Below are positions 1 through 8,438 of a stretch of DNA of 64,000 nucleotides, one piece after another. Source of the stretch: CAYNWT01 sp964485095 (GTDB lineage Bacteria > Planctomycetota > Planctomycetia > Planctomycetales > Planctomycetaceae); NCBI GenBank assembly GCA_964485095.1, contig CAZAIB010000010.1, positions 1 to 64,000 of the forward strand, read 5' to 3'. How positions within the stretch are numbered: position 1 is the first letter of the stretch; every line of letters begins with the position of its first letter. The notes beneath the pieces were generated by a model, which made no database searches, was not told where the DNA came from, and saw only the letters and a program-made list of their open reading frames with translations. Both the position numbers and the translations under genes were made by a program.

Positions 1-398
1 CGGGCGAAGAAGCCAGCCAACACGAAATCACCAACCAGGTGATGGACATCCTGAAACAGCAATTCCTCCCCGAGTTCATCAACCGAGTCGACGAAGTCAT
101 CGTCTTCCAACCCCTCGGCCGGGATGAAATCCGCAAGATCGTCGACCTGCAACTGGTCCAATTGGACAAACAACTCCAGCTAAACGGCTACGGCCTGTCC
201 GTCACCGACAAAGCCAAAGAGCTTCTCGCCGAAGAAGGCTACGACCCCAACTACGGCGCCCGCCCCCTAAAACGAGTCATCCAAAAACGCCTCCAAAACG
301 CGCTCGCCAACGAAATTCTAAGCGGCCACTTCGAAGAAGGAGTCACCATCCACGTCGACGCGGTCAGGGATTCCTTCGTGTTCTCAACCGAAGAGTAG
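1..398 (+). CDS. clpB: ClpB-type AAA+ disaggregase, C-terminal fragment
   Basis: This is the last part of an AAA+ Hsp100 chaperone that enters from upstream of the window; the open frame runs from base 3 with no start. ClpB works with DnaK in the cytoplasm to pull apart protein aggregates using ATP. Visible are the end of the second AAA+ domain (LPEFINRVDEVIVF, the arginine-finger region) and the D2 small domain with its sensor-2 motif (YGARPLKRVIQ). The ending, NALANEILSGHFEEG, matches the ClpB pattern better than ClpC or ClpA, which carry different residues after the sensor-2 arginine. The end is normal, with a short acidic tail. The next feature is a terminal-inverted-repeat element starting a few bases after the stop. 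Family assignment is firm; ClpB rather than ClpC is likely but not proven from a fragment. Confidence 0.9.
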   Translation, partial: GEEASQHEITNQVMDILKQQFLPEFINRVDEVIVFQPLGRDEIRKIVDLQLVQLDKQLQLNGYGLSVTDKAKELLAEEGYDPNYGARPLKRVIQKRLQNALANEILSGHFEEGVTIHVDAVRDSFVFSTEE

Positions 399-402
399 CC
401 CC

Positions 403-614
403 TGTGAGCGATCGGGCGCTAGCCCTCGGCGGAAGCGCTCAAAACGGAACTATCGCCCACCAACATTCAACGTCACCCAACCAGCAATCAACGCTTACAT
501 CAGGAACCAGGGTGGAACCGTCAGAACGTTCGGCAAACCTATCGTTACACGTTCTAAACCGCGGTAGCATGTTGCAGATCTATTCCGCCGAGGGCTAGCG
601 CCCTATCGCTCACA
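403..614. repeat. 212-bp element with 32-bp terminal inverted repeats
   Basis: Bases 403-434 and 583-614 are inverted copies of each other over 32 bp with one mismatch (c at 413 against the partner of a at 604). Each arm contains a palindrome, GGGCGCTAGCCC at 414-425 and its mirror at 592-603. The 148-bp interior has no convincing gene. The element sits between the convergent ends of clpB and the csrA-like gene, so it may end transcription from both sides. I see no clear target-site duplication. It looks like a small non-coding mobile or repeat unit (MITE-like), but only one copy lies in this window. Confidence 0.7.
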
Positions 615-671
615 AAGATCGACCCGCCACCGCGGACATGAACGCCGGTTGTCACCCACCCGCTTGCAGAT

Positions 672-1184
672 TCACGACTTACGTCTTGATCGTGCCTTCT
701 TTCGTTTCGCACGCTTGTCTTTGAGTTTCCGTTTGTCCTTCTTGCCCGGTTCCTGCTTACTGGTCGACAAAGAAGGAGGCGATGATGAGGGCGGACGTGG
801 TACGGGTGCACCTCCGGGGCCATCGAAATTCGGTGGTGGGTCGTCTCTGTCATCCCGATTGTCGTCGTCGCCCCGCTGCAGTGATTCGAAAATTTCGAGT
901 CGACTGACAAAGTCAGCGTCGTCACTCTCAATGCCCAGACGAATGCGATCCGGCTGAACATCCACCAGGGTGATCACGGCGAGTGTCTCCAACGAGTACT
1001 TCTCGTTGGCTTTCAATTCAATTCGCTTAACAGTCAGGCCACCAACGATGTTGGGTGATGCTCGGTGAATCAGCAAACGGGCAGTGTGTTCCTCGACGTT
1101 TAGCCCGATAACGGTAACCGTCCACGTTCGACCGTTCTGCCGACCAATAACGGATTGCCCGAGACTTCTGGAAAGCACCAACAT
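672..1184 (-). CDS. CsrA-like RNA-binding protein, two-lobed, with basic tail
   Basis: A 170-residue protein that begins exactly like CsrA (MLVLSR). CsrA is a small dimer that binds GGA motifs in mRNA leaders. The start at 1184 is chosen because GGAGG lies 6-7 nt upstream and CsrA proteins begin at this Met; a Met five codons earlier has no such site. Residues 1-44 resemble CsrA strands 1-3 (MLVLSRSLGQSVIG, then TVTVIGLNVEEHTARLLIH). Residues 50-102 resemble a second, complete CsrA (VKRIELKANEKYSLE, then ITLVDVQPDRIRLGIE and FVSRLEIFESL). Leu4 and Arg6 match CsrA RNA contacts in the first lobe; Arg95 aligns with CsrA Arg44 in the second. Residues 105-150 are acidic then proline/serine rich; the last 20 are almost all Lys/Arg. 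Ordinary CsrA has about 60 residues. CsrA kinship is likely; the single-chain pseudo-dimer is my inference. Confidence 0.75.
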   Translation of the reverse strand: MLVLSRSLGQSVIGRQNGRTWTVTVIGLNVEEHTARLLIHRASPNIVGGLTVKRIELKANEKYSLETLAVITLVDVQPDRIRLGIESDDADFVSRLEIFESLQRGDDDNRDDRDDPPPNFDGPGGAPVPRPPSSSPPSLSTSKQEPGKKDKRKLKDKRAKRKKARSRRKS

Positions 1185-1305
1185 CACACACCTCCACACA
1201 TATTGCGTACTGCAATTTTAAGCAGAGCTTCCGCCCAAGTGTAGATGCGATCTCCCGCGATTCCTGTGCCTTCGTCGTTCTGTCCGCTCACCCTCAGCCG
1301 AACGC

Positions 1306-2664
1306 CTACAGGTACTCCTGATCCTTAACCAACCCCGGATACGGAATTGGGTAGGTTCCGTCTTCCTTCGGCATGAGCGGTGAGTCTGATTCCAGGGTCA
1401 GGTTTTCGATGCCGGGCGACATGGCGTGTTCGCAGTTCAACATGTCGTCGTACGTGATCTTCTGGCCGGTGTGAGCCGCCATGCGGCCCATGGATGTGAC
1501 AACGCTGGCTTTGACGCCGCGTTCGACTTCGTTGTATGGCTTGTCGTTGCGAATCGCGTCGATCAGGTGGTCCCACTCCAGTTGGTACGGGTTCTTTTCC
1601 TTGTCCGGGTAGGCCCACAGCAGGTTGTCTTTGTCTTCCTTCTGGCCTTTGTAAATGCGGCACTTGGCTGGCGAGTGCGATGCGGTTGAAATGACCGCCA
1701 TGCCTTTGCTGCCGTGAGCGTAACTTGCGAACTCTGTGTGACAGCCAGGCATCGTACGGCCACCAACGAACATCTTCGTGCCGTCGCCGAATGTGTATTC
1801 GATGGCGTAGTTGTCGAAGTTTTGGTCGATGTTCTCGCCGCGGTAATGGCGACCGCCGGACGCCGTCGCTTCGACCGGCCAATCGTTTTTCATCCAACAG
1901 GATTCGTCGATGTTGTGAATCAGGAAGTCACTGACGGCTCCACCGCTGAGCCACAGGAACGAATGGAACCGCTTGATCTGGTACATCAAATCGCTGATCC
2001 CTTCCGGCTTCTTACCGGACGCAGCGGAAGCCGTTGGGCCAGCCATGCGGTACGCCCTCAGCATATTGATGTCGCCTATTTCGCCGTTCTGAATCCGATC
2101 GAACAGCTCGCGCCGCGCGTCGCAGTGCCGGCACATAAGACCGACGCCGACCTTGAGATTCTTCTCGAGTGCCTTCTTGTTGACTTCCAGCATCTTGCGA
2201 GAACCGGGGCCGTCGATCGTGACGGGCTTCTCCATGAAGACGTTGAGGTTCTTCTCAATCGCGTACGAATAATGCAGCCAGCGGAACGCGGCGGGAGTCG
2301 TGAGAATCACAACGTCACCAGGGCTCAGCAAATCCATCGCCTTCTTGTAAGCATCGAACCCGATGTACTTGCACTCTTCACCAACATCCAACTGCTCAGG
2401 CTTGTCCTTGTAAATCTTCTTCAGGTTGCCGTAGCTATTAGTGAGGTTCTTTTCGAACACATCCGCCATGCCAACCAGCTTCACCGACCCATCAACACCC
2501 AACGCGTTGCGAGCCGCACCTGTTCCGCGACCACCACAACCAACAAGAGCAACCTGTGTTGTCTCGTAAGACGCCGCGTAGGCTCGAGGGGCGATTGCCG
2601 ACGCGGTCGCCAAAGTTGCTGCGGATGACTTCAGGAAAGAACGCCGGTTGTTGGTGCCTGACAT
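1306..2664 (-). CDS. Tat-exported Gfo/Idh/MocA family oxidoreductase
   Basis: A 452-residue NAD(P)-dependent dehydrogenase-like protein. The N-terminus carries a twin-arginine signal (NRRSFLKSSAATLATASAIAPRAYA), so it is probably exported folded with its cofactor. A Rossmann nucleotide-binding motif follows (VALVGCGGRGTG, about residues 37-48), then the EKP motif (VFMEKPVTIDG), typical of the family, and a C-terminal alpha/beta domain with HNIDESCWM near the expected active site. Planctomycetes hold many such paralogues, usually guessed to act on sugars or inositols; the substrate here cannot be read. It is separated from pgsA by 260 bp and followed after 121 bp by the csrA-like gene, with no sign of a tight operon. 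Confidence 0.9.
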   Translation of the reverse strand: MSGTNNRRSFLKSSAATLATASAIAPRAYAASYETTQVALVGCGGRGTGAARNALGVDGSVKLVGMADVFEKNLTNSYGNLKKIYKDKPEQLDVGEECKYIGFDAYKKAMDLLSPGDVVILTTPAAFRWLHYSYAIEKNLNVFMEKPVTIDGPGSRKMLEVNKKALEKNLKVGVGLMCRHCDARRELFDRIQNGEIGDINMLRAYRMAGPTASAASGKKPEGISDLMYQIKRFHSFLWLSGGAVSDFLIHNIDESCWMKNDWPVEATASGGRHYRGENIDQNFDNYAIEYTFGDGTKMFVGGRTMPGCHTEFASYAHGSKGMAVISTASHSPAKCRIYKGQKEDKDNLLWAYPDKEKNPYQLEWDHLIDAIRNDKPYNEVERGVKASVVTSMGRMAAHTGQKITYDDMLNCEHAMSPGIENLTLESDSPLMPKEDGTYPIPYPGLVKDQEYL

Positions 2665-2924
2665 GGTAAGCCTTCAATTTGCAGGGAGGATACGATGGTG
2701 GGAGGTCCGTGTTGTGCCCGCTTCGAAAAAGCGTCACCAGACATAGCGTAACCGTTCGCGGCCCACATGCGAAATTACAAACGGGCAGGATTTCCCATAC
2801 GACCGCCCGCCAGCGCACAAAAAAACCGGCTCAGGAATCTTTCCCAGTGCCCGCAAGGTTCTGTTACCTAATTCGCAATCCCTCTCGGCGCGAGTCGGCT
2901 GCAGCGGACGCGTCTCCCACAAAA

Positions 2925-3551
2925 TCAGTGTTTTGAGGAGAACAGCTTGTACGCTCGGTGGACGTAAATCAGGCCGCTCCACACGGTCGCGGCCACCGCC
3001 GTCCACAACACAATGTCGCGAGCCATCAGAAAACCATCGCTCTTGATTTTGGGGCTCAGCGACAACAGGCAACCCGTCACCGCCGCGCATTGCAGGACCA
3101 TCTTAATTTTCCCTGCCATGCTGGCTGAGAAGTCCTTGCCCTCCTTCTCCAGGATCCCTCGGAGACCGGAGACAAACATTTCGCGGCCGATCACGATAAT
3201 CACAATCCACGAATTCACACCGGAATCCAGCTTCTTCTCCAGCAGGAACACAAACGCCCCGCAGATGAGGAACTTGTCGACGAACGGATCCAAAATGCGA
3301 CCCAACACCGTGACCTGGCCATACTTGCGAGCCAGATAACCATCCAATGCGTCCGTCGAGGCGGCCACAACAAACAGGGCTGCCGCAGAAATCCACAGGC
3401 CTTCGTAGTAGATCATCCAGAACACAACAATCGACAGGCCAAGCCTCGCGATCGTGACAGAGTTCGGCGCGTTAAGCCAGTGGCCGTCCGGAACCGGTTC
3501 CGGGGCGTTGGTCTTCGAGTCGGCCGCTGGATTGTCGATCTCGGTTACCAA
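2925..3551 (-). CDS. pgsA: CDP-diacylglycerol-glycerol-3-phosphate phosphatidyltransferase
   Basis: This integral membrane enzyme joins CDP-diacylglycerol and glycerol-3-phosphate to give phosphatidylglycerol phosphate, the committed step to phosphatidylglycerol. The full CDP-alcohol phosphotransferase signature is present at about residues 67-92: Asp67, Asp70-Gly71, Ala74-Arg75, Gly84, Asp88 and Asp92, with correct spacing. Five to six hydrophobic segments follow the family pattern. At 208 residues it is slightly longer than usual because of a 25-residue polar N-terminal extension rich in Pro and Asp. It lies 23 bp after the rimO stop on the same strand, so the two are probably co-transcribed. 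Confidence 0.92.
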   Translation of the reverse strand: MVTEIDNPAADSKTNAPEPVPDGHWLNAPNSVTIARLGLSIVVFWMIYYEGLWISAAALFVVAASTDALDGYLARKYGQVTVLGRILDPFVDKFLICGAFVFLLEKKLDSGVNSWIVIIVIGREMFVSGLRGILEKEGKDFSASMAGKIKMVLQCAAVTGCLLSLSPKIKSDGFLMARDIVLWTAVAATVWSGLIYVHRAYKLFSSKH

Positions 3552-3574
3552 GTGAGTGCTACCTGTTCTCTGTT

Positions 3575-4954
3575 CTACTCTTCGCCGTCAGAAATCGTAC
3601 CGACTAAATCGTATTCACGACGCTCCAGTATCTCAACAGGTACCATCTCGCCAACGGCAAGTTCGCGCTCTGACGCAACATAAACGCAGCCATCAATTTC
3701 CGGAGCATCAGTAAACGCGCGTCCGGCCCACACGCCTTCGCCTACATGTTCGTCAATGATGACGTCCAGCTCGTAACCAACCAACGAGTTCCCATGGTTG
3801 AACGCAAGCTCCTGCTGAATCTCCATCAGCTTGTTGTACCGCGCCAGCTTCACGTCTTCCGGAAGATGGTCACTTAGTTTTTCGGCCGGAGTGCCCGGTT
3901 CCAACGAGTATGTGAACACGCCCATACGTTCGAAATGAGTTTCCCGAACGAAATCGCACAGCTCTTCAAACTGTTCTTCGGTCTCGCCAGGGAAGCCGAC
4001 GATGAACGTGGTTCGCAGCACAAGGTTCGGGATCCGCTCACGTAGCTTCGTGACAAGTTCAACCGTCTTCTCACGATTCACGCGCCGCTGCATTCGCTTA
4101 AGAACCTGGCTGTTGATGTGCTGCAGCGGCATGTCCAGGTACGGAATGATGCGGTTGGAATTCGCAATGGTTTCGATGAGCTCGTCGGTGAAGTGAACCG
4201 GGTACAGATACAGCAATCGAATCCAGGTCAAACCCTCGACCTGCTCAAGTTCCTTCAGCAGTTCGACCAATCGAACTTCGCCGTACAAATCCATGCCGTA
4301 GTAGGTCGTGTCCTGTGCGACGAGGATGAGTTCTTTGACGCCGTCTTTAACCAGTTCTTTTGCTTCTTCGACAACCATCTCGATTGGCTTGGTGACATGC
4401 TTGCCACGCATCATCGGGATAGAACAGAAGGTACAGGTTCGGTCGCAACCTTCTGAGATTTTCAGATACGCAAAGTGCTCCGGCGTCAGCCGCAACCGCG
4501 CGCGATCGTCCAGGGCTTTGATGGGTGCGGGGCGGAACAGTTCGCGCTGTTCTTTGGCTCCACCCAAAAGGTGATCTGCGACGCGGTTGATTTCGTCTCG
4601 ACCAAACACGCCGACGATGTGATCGATCTCTGGCATCTCGTCCAGCAGGCTGCCGCCGACGCGTTCGGGCAAACAACCGGCGACAATTACGCCTTTGGTT
4701 TTGCCTTCGCGTTTCAGCTGCAGCATGTCTTCAATCACGGACTTAGACTCGGTTCGCGATTGCGAGATGAAACCGCACGTGTTGACGATGACAAAGTCCG
4801 AACCTTCCGGTTCAGAAACCAACGTGTATCCGTCCAGCGCCAGGGTGCCCAGCATCTTCTCGCTGTCCACCAAATTCTTCGCGCAGCCGAGGCTCACGAA
4901 CGCGTAGGTTCCCTTGGTGAATGGTGGAACTTCTGTGATTTCGGTGGTGCTCAC
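3575..4954 (-). CDS. rimO: Ribosomal protein S12 methylthiotransferase RimO
   Basis: A radical-SAM methylthiotransferase that modifies a conserved aspartate of ribosomal protein S12. The N-terminal domain has three cluster cysteines in SLGCAKNLVDSEK, VNTCGF and AGCLPER. The radical-SAM motif is CDRTCTFCSIPMMRG, and the C-terminal TRAM domain closes the protein (YELDVIIDEHVGEGVWAGR through EYDLVGTI). The open frame continues upstream to 5185, which would add 77 residues unlike any RimO; I place the start at the GTG at 4954, giving 459 residues, the usual size. An ATG at 5014 is the alternative. The choice of RimO over MiaB rests on the SLGCAKNLVDSE form and on size. Confidence 0.9.
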   Translation of the reverse strand: MSTTEITEVPPFTKGTYAFVSLGCAKNLVDSEKMLGTLALDGYTLVSEPEGSDFVIVNTCGFISQSRTESKSVIEDMLQLKREGKTKGVIVAGCLPERVGGSLLDEMPEIDHIVGVFGRDEINRVADHLLGGAKEQRELFRPAPIKALDDRARLRLTPEHFAYLKISEGCDRTCTFCSIPMMRGKHVTKPIEMVVEEAKELVKDGVKELILVAQDTTYYGMDLYGEVRLVELLKELEQVEGLTWIRLLYLYPVHFTDELIETIANSNRIIPYLDMPLQHINSQVLKRMQRRVNREKTVELVTKLRERIPNLVLRTTFIVGFPGETEEQFEELCDFVRETHFERMGVFTYSLEPGTPAEKLSDHLPEDVKLARYNKLMEIQQELAFNHGNSLVGYELDVIIDEHVGEGVWAGRAFTDAPEIDGCVYVASERELAVGEMVPVEILERREYDLVGTISDGEE

Positions 4955-5196
4955 GCCTGTCTTCCGCTGCCGTAGTTCAAATCGAATCACCGATCGTAGT
5001 GCTGTATTTGGCATCGCGGTAGCGATATCACAGTGATTCGTCCACAAACCTGCAGTCAGGCCGGTTGAGAGCCGAAAATTCTGCCAAGTCGGCAACCTAA
5101 GCCACGAAACCACGGCGTCCGGAAAACACCCAACCGGCAAGCCGCCTGCAGCTTCAATCCTCTGCCCAGTTGGATACTGATCCAACGGGGTGTTCG

Positions 5197-6744
5197 CTAC
5201 TGCCCTTTCAGGTCGTGGAATCGCTGGCCAATCGCCAGTTGCAGAGTCGCCATCGCGGCTACGCCCATGGCGCTCAGGATGAAAAGCATGGCCGAAACCG
5301 TGTCACGGCTGCCACCCGACGCCAAGGTAAACATGCAGCACATATTGAACGCCAGCAGAATCCCAAACGAGACGGGCACTGCCGCCCATTTCACGTACGA
5401 GGCCAGGAACGCGTTGAGGTGCAGGAACACACCAAGCAATGACACAAGGAAACAGAACGCAAAGAACCCTTCGGGGTCGCGGAACAGATTTTCCAGAAAG
5501 TCGTCCAGCATGTCGGGGTAAAGCGAAATACCTACGACCAGTCCAACGAACCACGGAGCCAGCCCGCACAGAGACCCAAACAGTTTTGAGTAGATCGTTC
5601 GCGGAGCCGACCATGGCATCATCGCCAAAATCGAAAGTGTCTTTGCCGCGTGTTCGTCACTCAACAATCGTATCGAGTGAATGGTCGCCTCGATGAACGC
5701 AAAAAACAAACTCAAACCCACCAATAACCCGGCAACGTCCCTGATTCTTAAGCTTTCGTAGTAGTACCACTGCGGGAAGGCGAACGCCGCGGTTGCCGCG
5801 GCCAGTAAAATCGCACGCATGATCCAGGCCCAGTAGCCGCCCGTTCCAAAGTGAAAGTCCTTCCACACAATCGCAGCGCCCGGCACGCGACCGGGAGTCA
5901 GCCGTAGCTTCTTCTTCAGCGAACGGCCCAGGCCACTCGCCGAATTGTCCGTGTGCCGGTCGGCGAAGAAGTCAAAAAGTAACCAGGCCATGATGAAGAA
6001 AAATAGTCCCGCAACGACGCTGGCGATGAAGTGTTCTTCAAAAATGGGCTCGTCAAAGGTGATGGTCATGACACCTTGTAACCGTGCCGAAATCGAAGTG
6101 CGCCTGACCCAGGCTGTAAACCACTCGACGCTCTCGATCCGGTCCGCTGGCCACTCCAGATAAACGACGAGGTCATCAACTGCATCGGTCAGACTCGGTA
6201 AGAAACCCAAGGCAACCGACACCACCACCATGTAGACGACCGCTTTCATCGACCGTTTTGAAGCAACAGAACACAGCGTCGCGAGGCCACTCAGAAAAAA
6301 CGTGTACGCCCCCAACGCAACATAACTGGCTGTCACCTGCCGCAACGTGACTCCACCCAGCGTGATTGCCAATAGAGCAAACGGAAACTGCACACAGATG
6401 AGAACCAAAGCCAGCCACAATCTCGAGACGGACTTCCCCAACAGTAGCGCAAGCGGGCTGACACCGGCCATCCGCAATAGCCCTAGCGTGTCTTCTTCTT
6501 TCTCTTCCGTAACCGACGTCGCGAAGTACCCGATGGCCGCCACCGAAATGAACATGAAGTTCACCCAAATGATGGCGGTAAAAACCCGGAGTCCCGGAGC
6601 AGAAAATCGGAATCCTGGCTCGCTAATAAACGAATGCAGAATCACGACCAGCATCACGACTAAACCGCCTCGCATGAGGTGCGAGAACAGCAATCGTGAA
6701 TCCTGTCTCAGCGATCGGACAAAGAGTGCAACAATTGAACGCAT
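5197..6744 (-). CDS. ABC-2 type transporter permease (second of a pair)
   Basis: A membrane protein of 515 residues with about twelve predicted hydrophobic segments. The stretch VTEEKEEDTLGLLRMAGVSPLALLLGKSVSRLW is the cytoplasmic coupling region seen in ABC-2 permeases that have an E(x)DTL motif. It is clearly paralogous to the next gene upstream, which has ITEERERQTLGLLRMTGVNG at the same place. The start is set at the ATG at 6744, 28 bp after the stop of that gene; the frame stays open to 6849 but the extra residues look non-coding. No ATPase gene is near, so the energising subunit must be encoded elsewhere. Substrate unknown. Confidence 0.8.
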   Translation of the reverse strand: MRSIVALFVRSLRQDSRLLFSHLMRGGLVVMLVVILHSFISEPGFRFSAPGLRVFTAIIWVNFMFISVAAIGYFATSVTEEKEEDTLGLLRMAGVSPLALLLGKSVSRLWLALVLICVQFPFALLAITLGGVTLRQVTASYVALGAYTFFLSGLATLCSVASKRSMKAVVYMVVVSVALGFLPSLTDAVDDLVVYLEWPADRIESVEWFTAWVRRTSISARLQGVMTITFDEPIFEEHFIASVVAGLFFFIMAWLLFDFFADRHTDNSASGLGRSLKKKLRLTPGRVPGAAIVWKDFHFGTGGYWAWIMRAILLAAATAAFAFPQWYYYESLRIRDVAGLLVGLSLFFAFIEATIHSIRLLSDEHAAKTLSILAMMPWSAPRTIYSKLFGSLCGLAPWFVGLVVGISLYPDMLDDFLENLFRDPEGFFAFCFLVSLLGVFLHLNAFLASYVKWAAVPVSFGILLAFNMCCMFTLASGGSRDTVSAMLFILSAMGVAAMATLQLAIGQRFHDLKGQ

Positions 6745-6772
6745 TAGACGCGGTTCTCCAGGTGCCGATTGG

Positions 6773-8368
6773 TCATACCGTCCCCTTCCGCTGAACATCA
6801 CGCGCGATGCGAAACTGCAGGATCGCGCAAATCGCCAACCCCACAACAATAAAGACGATGTTTAGGGTCTGCAGAGTTAACGCCATCCTCAACCCCTGTG
6901 CTCCAATTGCGAACAAACACCAGCATGCGAAAAACGCTGCCAATACTCCACCGACTTTCAGGTGCAGCGACAGATAAACGCTCAGGTGCAGGAAGACAAG
7001 ATAACCCACCACTGTGACCGCCCCGCCAAGAGAAAACAGCCCAAGCAGGAAACCTCTCGTCGCGCTTTCATCCAGTGAGGCTCCCACCAGAAATGTGCAC
7101 GCCGCCGGAAGCACTGTCAGCGACGCGCCAGCAAGTTTTTGGTAGCCGATGCTGGCAATCGAACAAGGCAGTATCAAGATTCCGCTAAGAGTCTTCGCGC
7201 GAATCTCGTCGCCAAACATGCGTCCCGTCATCCCCGCAATTTCGGCAAGCGCCCCCAGCCCACCGACCGTCATGAACAACCCCGGCGCCATCTGCTTCCA
7301 AACGTCTTTGAACGGCGTCCCGCTGGCCGAAGTGACACTCATGATGATAAACCCAATCCCCGGGTAGACCAGCACCTTCACAAAAAAGTAAGTCCAACCG
7401 CTTCCCACAAAGTTGAACTCTTTCCAGGCCAAAGCCCAGGCCCATGAACGACCAACCTTCTGCGGTCGCTTACCCTTCTTCTGCCGCCGCCGCAACGCGC
7501 GAGACAACCGGACTGGCGGCTTCACTGGCGCCTCCAGGTTGTACAACGTCACGTATTCGAAAATGAACCAGGCTGACACCACAGCCAGCATTCCGATCAA
7601 CAAGTTCGATATCACCTGGTACTCAACAAGCGGTTCATCAGCCTGAATCGCAAAGATGGTGTTCAGCCGCCGCAACAACGACATATTGTGCACCGCGTTC
7701 GCAAGCCAGCGAGTGTCAACGATGTAGCCCCAAAACAGATGGACGCGTTCCGGAATCCCGACGCCGAACTCTGTAGCTAACAGCTTGCCCAGGGCCCCTC
7801 TCGGCAGGCACGATTTCCACAATGGGGGCAGCGCAGTCATGCCAAGCCAGCACAGGACCACCATCCAGCACGCTGCGCGAGCAGTCGTGCACACTGCTGA
7901 CCACAAAAGCGCGATGGCCGACATCATTACGGCGTACGCCATCAACGCGATCACTGCGGCAAACAGCTGATGGCGAGTAACACCTCCCATCGTGATCGAC
8001 AGAACCGCAAGTGGCAGCTGCGCGATCAACAGGACCAGGATCACGATTATCCGGGGCAGCCACTTTCCAAACAGAATCGCAGCCCCGTTCACCCCCGTCA
8101 TCCGAAGCAGCCCCAGCGTTTGCCGTTCACGTTCTTCAGTAATCGCAGCAGCGAACCACGAGAAACCGGCAAGCGTGATGCCGGTGTAATTCAGCCACAT
8201 CAGCCAACTGGCAAAACCCAGCCCCGTGGCCATCTGCGGCGACGCAAGGTTGATCAATGCCAACACCGCCAACACCAAAGAAATAGACGTCGCGCGCAGA
8301 AAGGCGGTTGAAAATTGACGGCAGTCCTGATGAAGCGCCTGACTTACCAGGGCGAGAACGGCTTGCAT
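6773..8368 (-). CDS. ABC-2 type transporter permease (first of a pair)
   Basis: A 531-residue multi-spanning protein with ten or more hydrophobic segments. Residues near 80-110 hold the coupling motif ITEERERQTLGLLRMTGVNGAAILFGKWLPR, matching the paralogue downstream. A Lys/Arg-rich cytoplasmic loop (RLSRALRRRQKKGKRPQKVGR) precedes the second membrane half, and the matching loop of the paralogue reads RSLKKKLRLTPGR. Two such permeases side by side suggest a heterodimer. The operon partner is 28 bp downstream. The transported molecule and the ATPase cannot be identified from this window. Confidence 0.8.
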   Translation of the reverse strand: MQAVLALVSQALHQDCRQFSTAFLRATSISLVLAVLALINLASPQMATGLGFASWLMWLNYTGITLAGFSWFAAAITEERERQTLGLLRMTGVNGAAILFGKWLPRIIVILVLLIAQLPLAVLSITMGGVTRHQLFAAVIALMAYAVMMSAIALLWSAVCTTARAACWMVVLCWLGMTALPPLWKSCLPRGALGKLLATEFGVGIPERVHLFWGYIVDTRWLANAVHNMSLLRRLNTIFAIQADEPLVEYQVISNLLIGMLAVVSAWFIFEYVTLYNLEAPVKPPVRLSRALRRRQKKGKRPQKVGRSWAWALAWKEFNFVGSGWTYFFVKVLVYPGIGFIIMSVTSASGTPFKDVWKQMAPGLFMTVGGLGALAEIAGMTGRMFGDEIRAKTLSGILILPCSIASIGYQKLAGASLTVLPAACTFLVGASLDESATRGFLLGLFSLGGAVTVVGYLVFLHLSVYLSLHLKVGGVLAAFFACWCLFAIGAQGLRMALTLQTLNIVFIVVGLAICAILQFRIARDVQRKGTV

Positions 8369-8438
8369 ACAAGTGTTTCGGGAAAGATTCTAAGGCTGTC
8401 TGCTAAGCCGGTTCGAATGGCTGAATTGACAGGTTTGG

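Noticed and set aside
404..598. Plus-strand frame of 64 codons between clpB and the csrA-like gene
   Set aside because: It lies wholly inside the inverted-repeat element and codes for low-likeness sequence; its ends are the repeat arms.
1714..2628. 304-codon plus-strand frame opposite the Gfo/Idh/MocA gene
   Set aside because: A shadow frame common in GC-rich genes; the minus strand has the Tat signal and Rossmann motif.
4955..5185. N-terminal extension of RimO by 77 residues
   Set aside because: No likeness to RimO or to known domains; family length is met from the GTG at 4954, though an ATG at 5014 stays possible.
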